DNA of 52,642 bases from an uncultured Brachyspira sp. Its GTDB lineage: Bacteria; Spirochaetota; Brachyspiria; Brachyspirales; Brachyspiraceae. Under the pieces are notes generated by a model. It searched no databases. It saw only the letters and a program-made list of their open reading frames with translations, and had not been told where the DNA came from. The stretch covers positions 1-52,642 of the forward strand of contig NZ_CALXYQ010000021.1 of NCBI RefSeq assembly GCF_944393015.1, written 5' to 3'. Position 1 is the first letter of the stretch, and every line of letters begins with the position of its first letter. A program made the position numbers and the translations under genes. This document shows, piece by piece, positions 50,509 through 52,642 of the stretch.

Positions 50509-50994
50509 TTATTTAGCATTAAGCATTTCTTTGGATATATCTATTAATTTTTCTTTAAATTCTTCTATAGTTTTTGATTCTAATAATACAACAGGGTACA
50601 TACTCATTCTTGAAATCTTTGTAAATAAAGAGAGAAGTCCTAAATATTTTTCATTACTATTTTTATTGGTTAAAAACATAGTAAGTAAATGAACCGGTTT
50701 TTTATCAAGTGCAGAATAGTTTAATCCTTTTTTTGATACAGCAAATATTAAATCATTGTCTTCAACTTGATTAGTTCTTACATGCGGAAAGGCTACACCA
50801 TATCCTAAACCGCTGCTTATAATATCCTCTTTTTTATACATAGATTCTATTATTTGAGCTATATTTATTCTAAGTCCATTAGCCTCTGAATATATTAACA
50901 TTTCACTTATAGCTTCTTCTTTATTGTCAGCTTTTAAATCTAAAATAACATAAGAATTATTTATGTATTTTTCAACATCATTTAATGAAATCAT
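50509..50994 (-). CDS. PTS EIIA, fructose/nitrogen (PtsN) type
   Basis: This 161-residue single-domain EIIA of the EIIA-2 (fructose/Ntr) family has its phospho-histidine as H71 in GVAFPHVRT. There is no EIIB or EIIC fused, and no sugar-PTS gene nearby, which fits the regulatory PtsN role better than a transporter. GAAGG precedes the ATG. It sits between an unknown gene (53 nt upstream) and kdsB (38 nt downstream), so probably in one operon. Its partner HPr-like protein is not in the window. Confidence 0.82.
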   Translation of the reverse strand: MISLNDVEKYINNSYVILDLKADNKEEAISEMLIYSEANGLRINIAQIIESMYKKEDIISSGLGYGVAFPHVRTNQVEDNDLIFAVSKKGLNYSALDKKPVHLLTMFLTNKNSNEKYLGLLSLFTKISRMSMYPVVLLESKTIEEFKEKLIDISKEMLNAK

Positions 50995-51047
50995 ACAATT
51001 TAACCTTCATTATATATAATATAATAATTTAATATAAAAAATTTATA

Positions 51048-51434
51048 TTAAATTCCAAAATTATCTTTTAAATATTCTTTTATAGTATATTTTTTTTGTA
51101 TTAACTCTAATGTGATATTAAGGGGATATATAGTTTTATGATTTTTGAAACCAATTCCTATAGTTTCATCATCTAAATCTATATCTCTGGACAATTCCCA
51201 ATGACCATTAAATTTTTTCCTTATAACTTCACCTATATACGCACTTATAGAAAATATAAAATTTCTATTATCATCTCTTTCCAAGACTAAATTCATTTTT
51301 TCTTTAAAAAATTTATCTATTTCAAATAGACTTTCTATAGTGTAATCGGCATGATAGCCTTCACGCATAAGAAAATTACTTATCCAATCGGAAGCCCTTG
51401 AAAGTTCATCTTGGGGTAAAAGATATTTTGGCAT
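51048..51434 (-). CDS. Protein of unknown function
   Basis: This 128-residue soluble protein opens MPKYLLPQDELSRASDWISN and has AYIGEVIRKKFNGHWELSRD, a block similar in style to small alpha/beta proteins found in immunity-type and housekeeping contexts. I cannot assign a family. AAGGAT precedes the ATG. It is the first gene of the apparent leftward group with the EIIA gene and kdsB. Confidence 0.6.
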   Translation of the reverse strand: MPKYLLPQDELSRASDWISNFLMREGYHADYTIESLFEIDKFFKEKMNLVLERDDNRNFIFSISAYIGEVIRKKFNGHWELSRDIDLDDETIGIGFKNHKTIYPLNITLELIQKKYTIKEYLKDNFGI

Positions 51435-51503
51435 AACATAAATCCTTGTTACAATATTACATTTTTTTTATAATATGTCAACTTATAATTTAATATAAAA
51501 TTA

Positions 51504-51944
51504 TTATAAATTTGTACTATTATTTAGTAGTTTATAAAACCAAGTATTTTCAGAATTATTCAGCGGAAGTGTGTATTTCTTACCATCAATATCTGTAAAT
51601 AGTATTTTATCTTTACCATAATTAATAGTCATTTTAGTATTATCAAATTTCAAATCTTTAACATTATTAGTGTTTTTAATATCTTCTATATATTTAGCTT
51701 CTTCTATACTTTTTATAATCTGATTTCCGCTTTTATTGTTAATAGTTCCTGCAATATATGTTAATTTGTTAAAGCTGTTAGTATCTTCTCTTTTAACCAA
51801 AATAAAATTTAAAGTTTCATTTGTGAGTCTATTGCCTTTAGTATCTTCATCAAACATTAAAATACTCACTTTATCGCTGACATACATATTGCAGCCTGCT
51901 AAAAATAGTAATGTAAATAAAAGTATTAATCCAATTTTTTTCAT
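51504..51944 (-). CDS. Small lipoprotein of unknown function
   Basis: This 146-residue protein has a lipoprotein signal peptide (MKKIGLILLFTLLFLAGC), lipobox FLAGC, with the lipidated Cys at residue 18. The mature part is polar, with no recognised domain. GAGAGGG lies before the ATG. It is a single gene facing away from eno. Confidence 0.7.
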   Translation of the reverse strand: MKKIGLILLFTLLFLAGCNMYVSDKVSILMFDEDTKGNRLTNETLNFILVKREDTNSFNKLTYIAGTINNKSGNQIIKSIEEAKYIEDIKNTNNVKDLKFDNTKMTINYGKDKILFTDIDGKKYTLPLNNSENTWFYKLLNNSTNL

Positions 51945-52051
51945 AATAAAGCCCTCTCAAAATATAAAACAAATCAAATGATAAAAAATAATATAAAATA
52001 ATTTAATAATAGTTTCAATATGTATATTTTTTATATGTTCAATTTTTTCAC

Positions 52052-52079
52052 TTGAAATTTATATTTTATGTTATATTAT
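52052..52079 (+). promoter_or_regulatory. Promoter of eno
   Basis: TTGAAA (52052-52057), 16 bp, TATTAT (52074-52079), about 33 bp before the start codon. Confidence 0.45.
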
Positions 52080-52094
52080 ATATAAGAATTATAA

Positions 52095-52642
<548 letters not shown>

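Overview
The window is about 52.6 kb of very AT-rich DNA. Short AT-rich intergenic regions, a periplasmic-flagellum rod gene, a large chemotaxis receptor, a KDO-activating enzyme and many TPR/ankyrin/secreted paralogue families together suggest a Brachyspira-like intestinal spirochaete. This rests on gene content and composition only; no database search was possible.

Layout. 1-5.8 kb: four tRNA genes (Pro-TGG, Arg-TCT, His-GTG and, downstream, Arg-TCG) flank a tandem array of six secreted beta-barrel-type surface proteins. In that array a two-gene unit of about 1.6 kb has been duplicated. 5.8-10.6 kb: a TPR membrane protein, an ABC-type AAA ATPase, a VWA/CoxE-like protein and a lipoprotein. 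10.7-12.9 kb: plsY and der. 13-15.3 kb: a small unknown gene and a frameshifted TPR gene set between intergenic repeats. 15.4-25.9 kb is a quiet core block (murA, a flagellar rod gene, a methyl-accepting chemotaxis protein, alr, a YcxB-like gene, a GT2 glycosyltransferase, a lipoprotein, ctpA). 26-32.8 kb is accessory: ankyrin proteins (one broken by a 5-bp duplication), a duplicated SH3-tailed secreted protein, an Rpn/PD-(D/E)XK nuclease and a DUF4234-like membrane protein, separated by GC-richer mosaic hairpin repeats. 33-46.9 kb: two beta-glucoside utilisation cassettes (BglG/LicT-type antiterminator, PTS EIIBCA, GH1 6-phospho-beta-glucosidase) with RAT/terminator switches. Cassette 1 is damaged by several frameshifts; in cassette 2 only the antiterminator is interrupted, by one in-frame TAA. 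An HExxH membrane protein, a second Rpn nuclease and a small membrane protein lie among them. 46.9-52.6 kb: a TPR protein of unknown role, gpmA, a leftward group (unknown, EIIA-Ntr-like, kdsB, small membrane protein), a lipoprotein and the start of eno.

The most unusual feature is a family of composite intergenic elements. Module A (about 100 bp) is bounded by CCCGCCC and CCCACCC-AAGCG. Module B (about 85 bp) has CGCACG...CGTGCG inverted ends. They occur as A, A-B or A-B-A'-A-B, where A' is A inverted. They are found only around accessory genes and bracket almost every one of them. A 249-bp stretch read as identical in both copies flanks bgl cassette 1 in direct orientation. A second, roughly 380-bp direct repeat spans the whole 33-46 kb block. 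The 3' tails of two genes survive as orphan fragments beside these elements, and two genes take their stop codon from a B end. The pattern suggests that accessory genes are gained, lost and reshuffled by recombination between these elements. Three accessory genes (both Rpn nucleases and the VWA gene) have a sigma-70-type promoter whose -10 box ends exactly 6 nt before the ATG, which predicts leaderless mRNAs.
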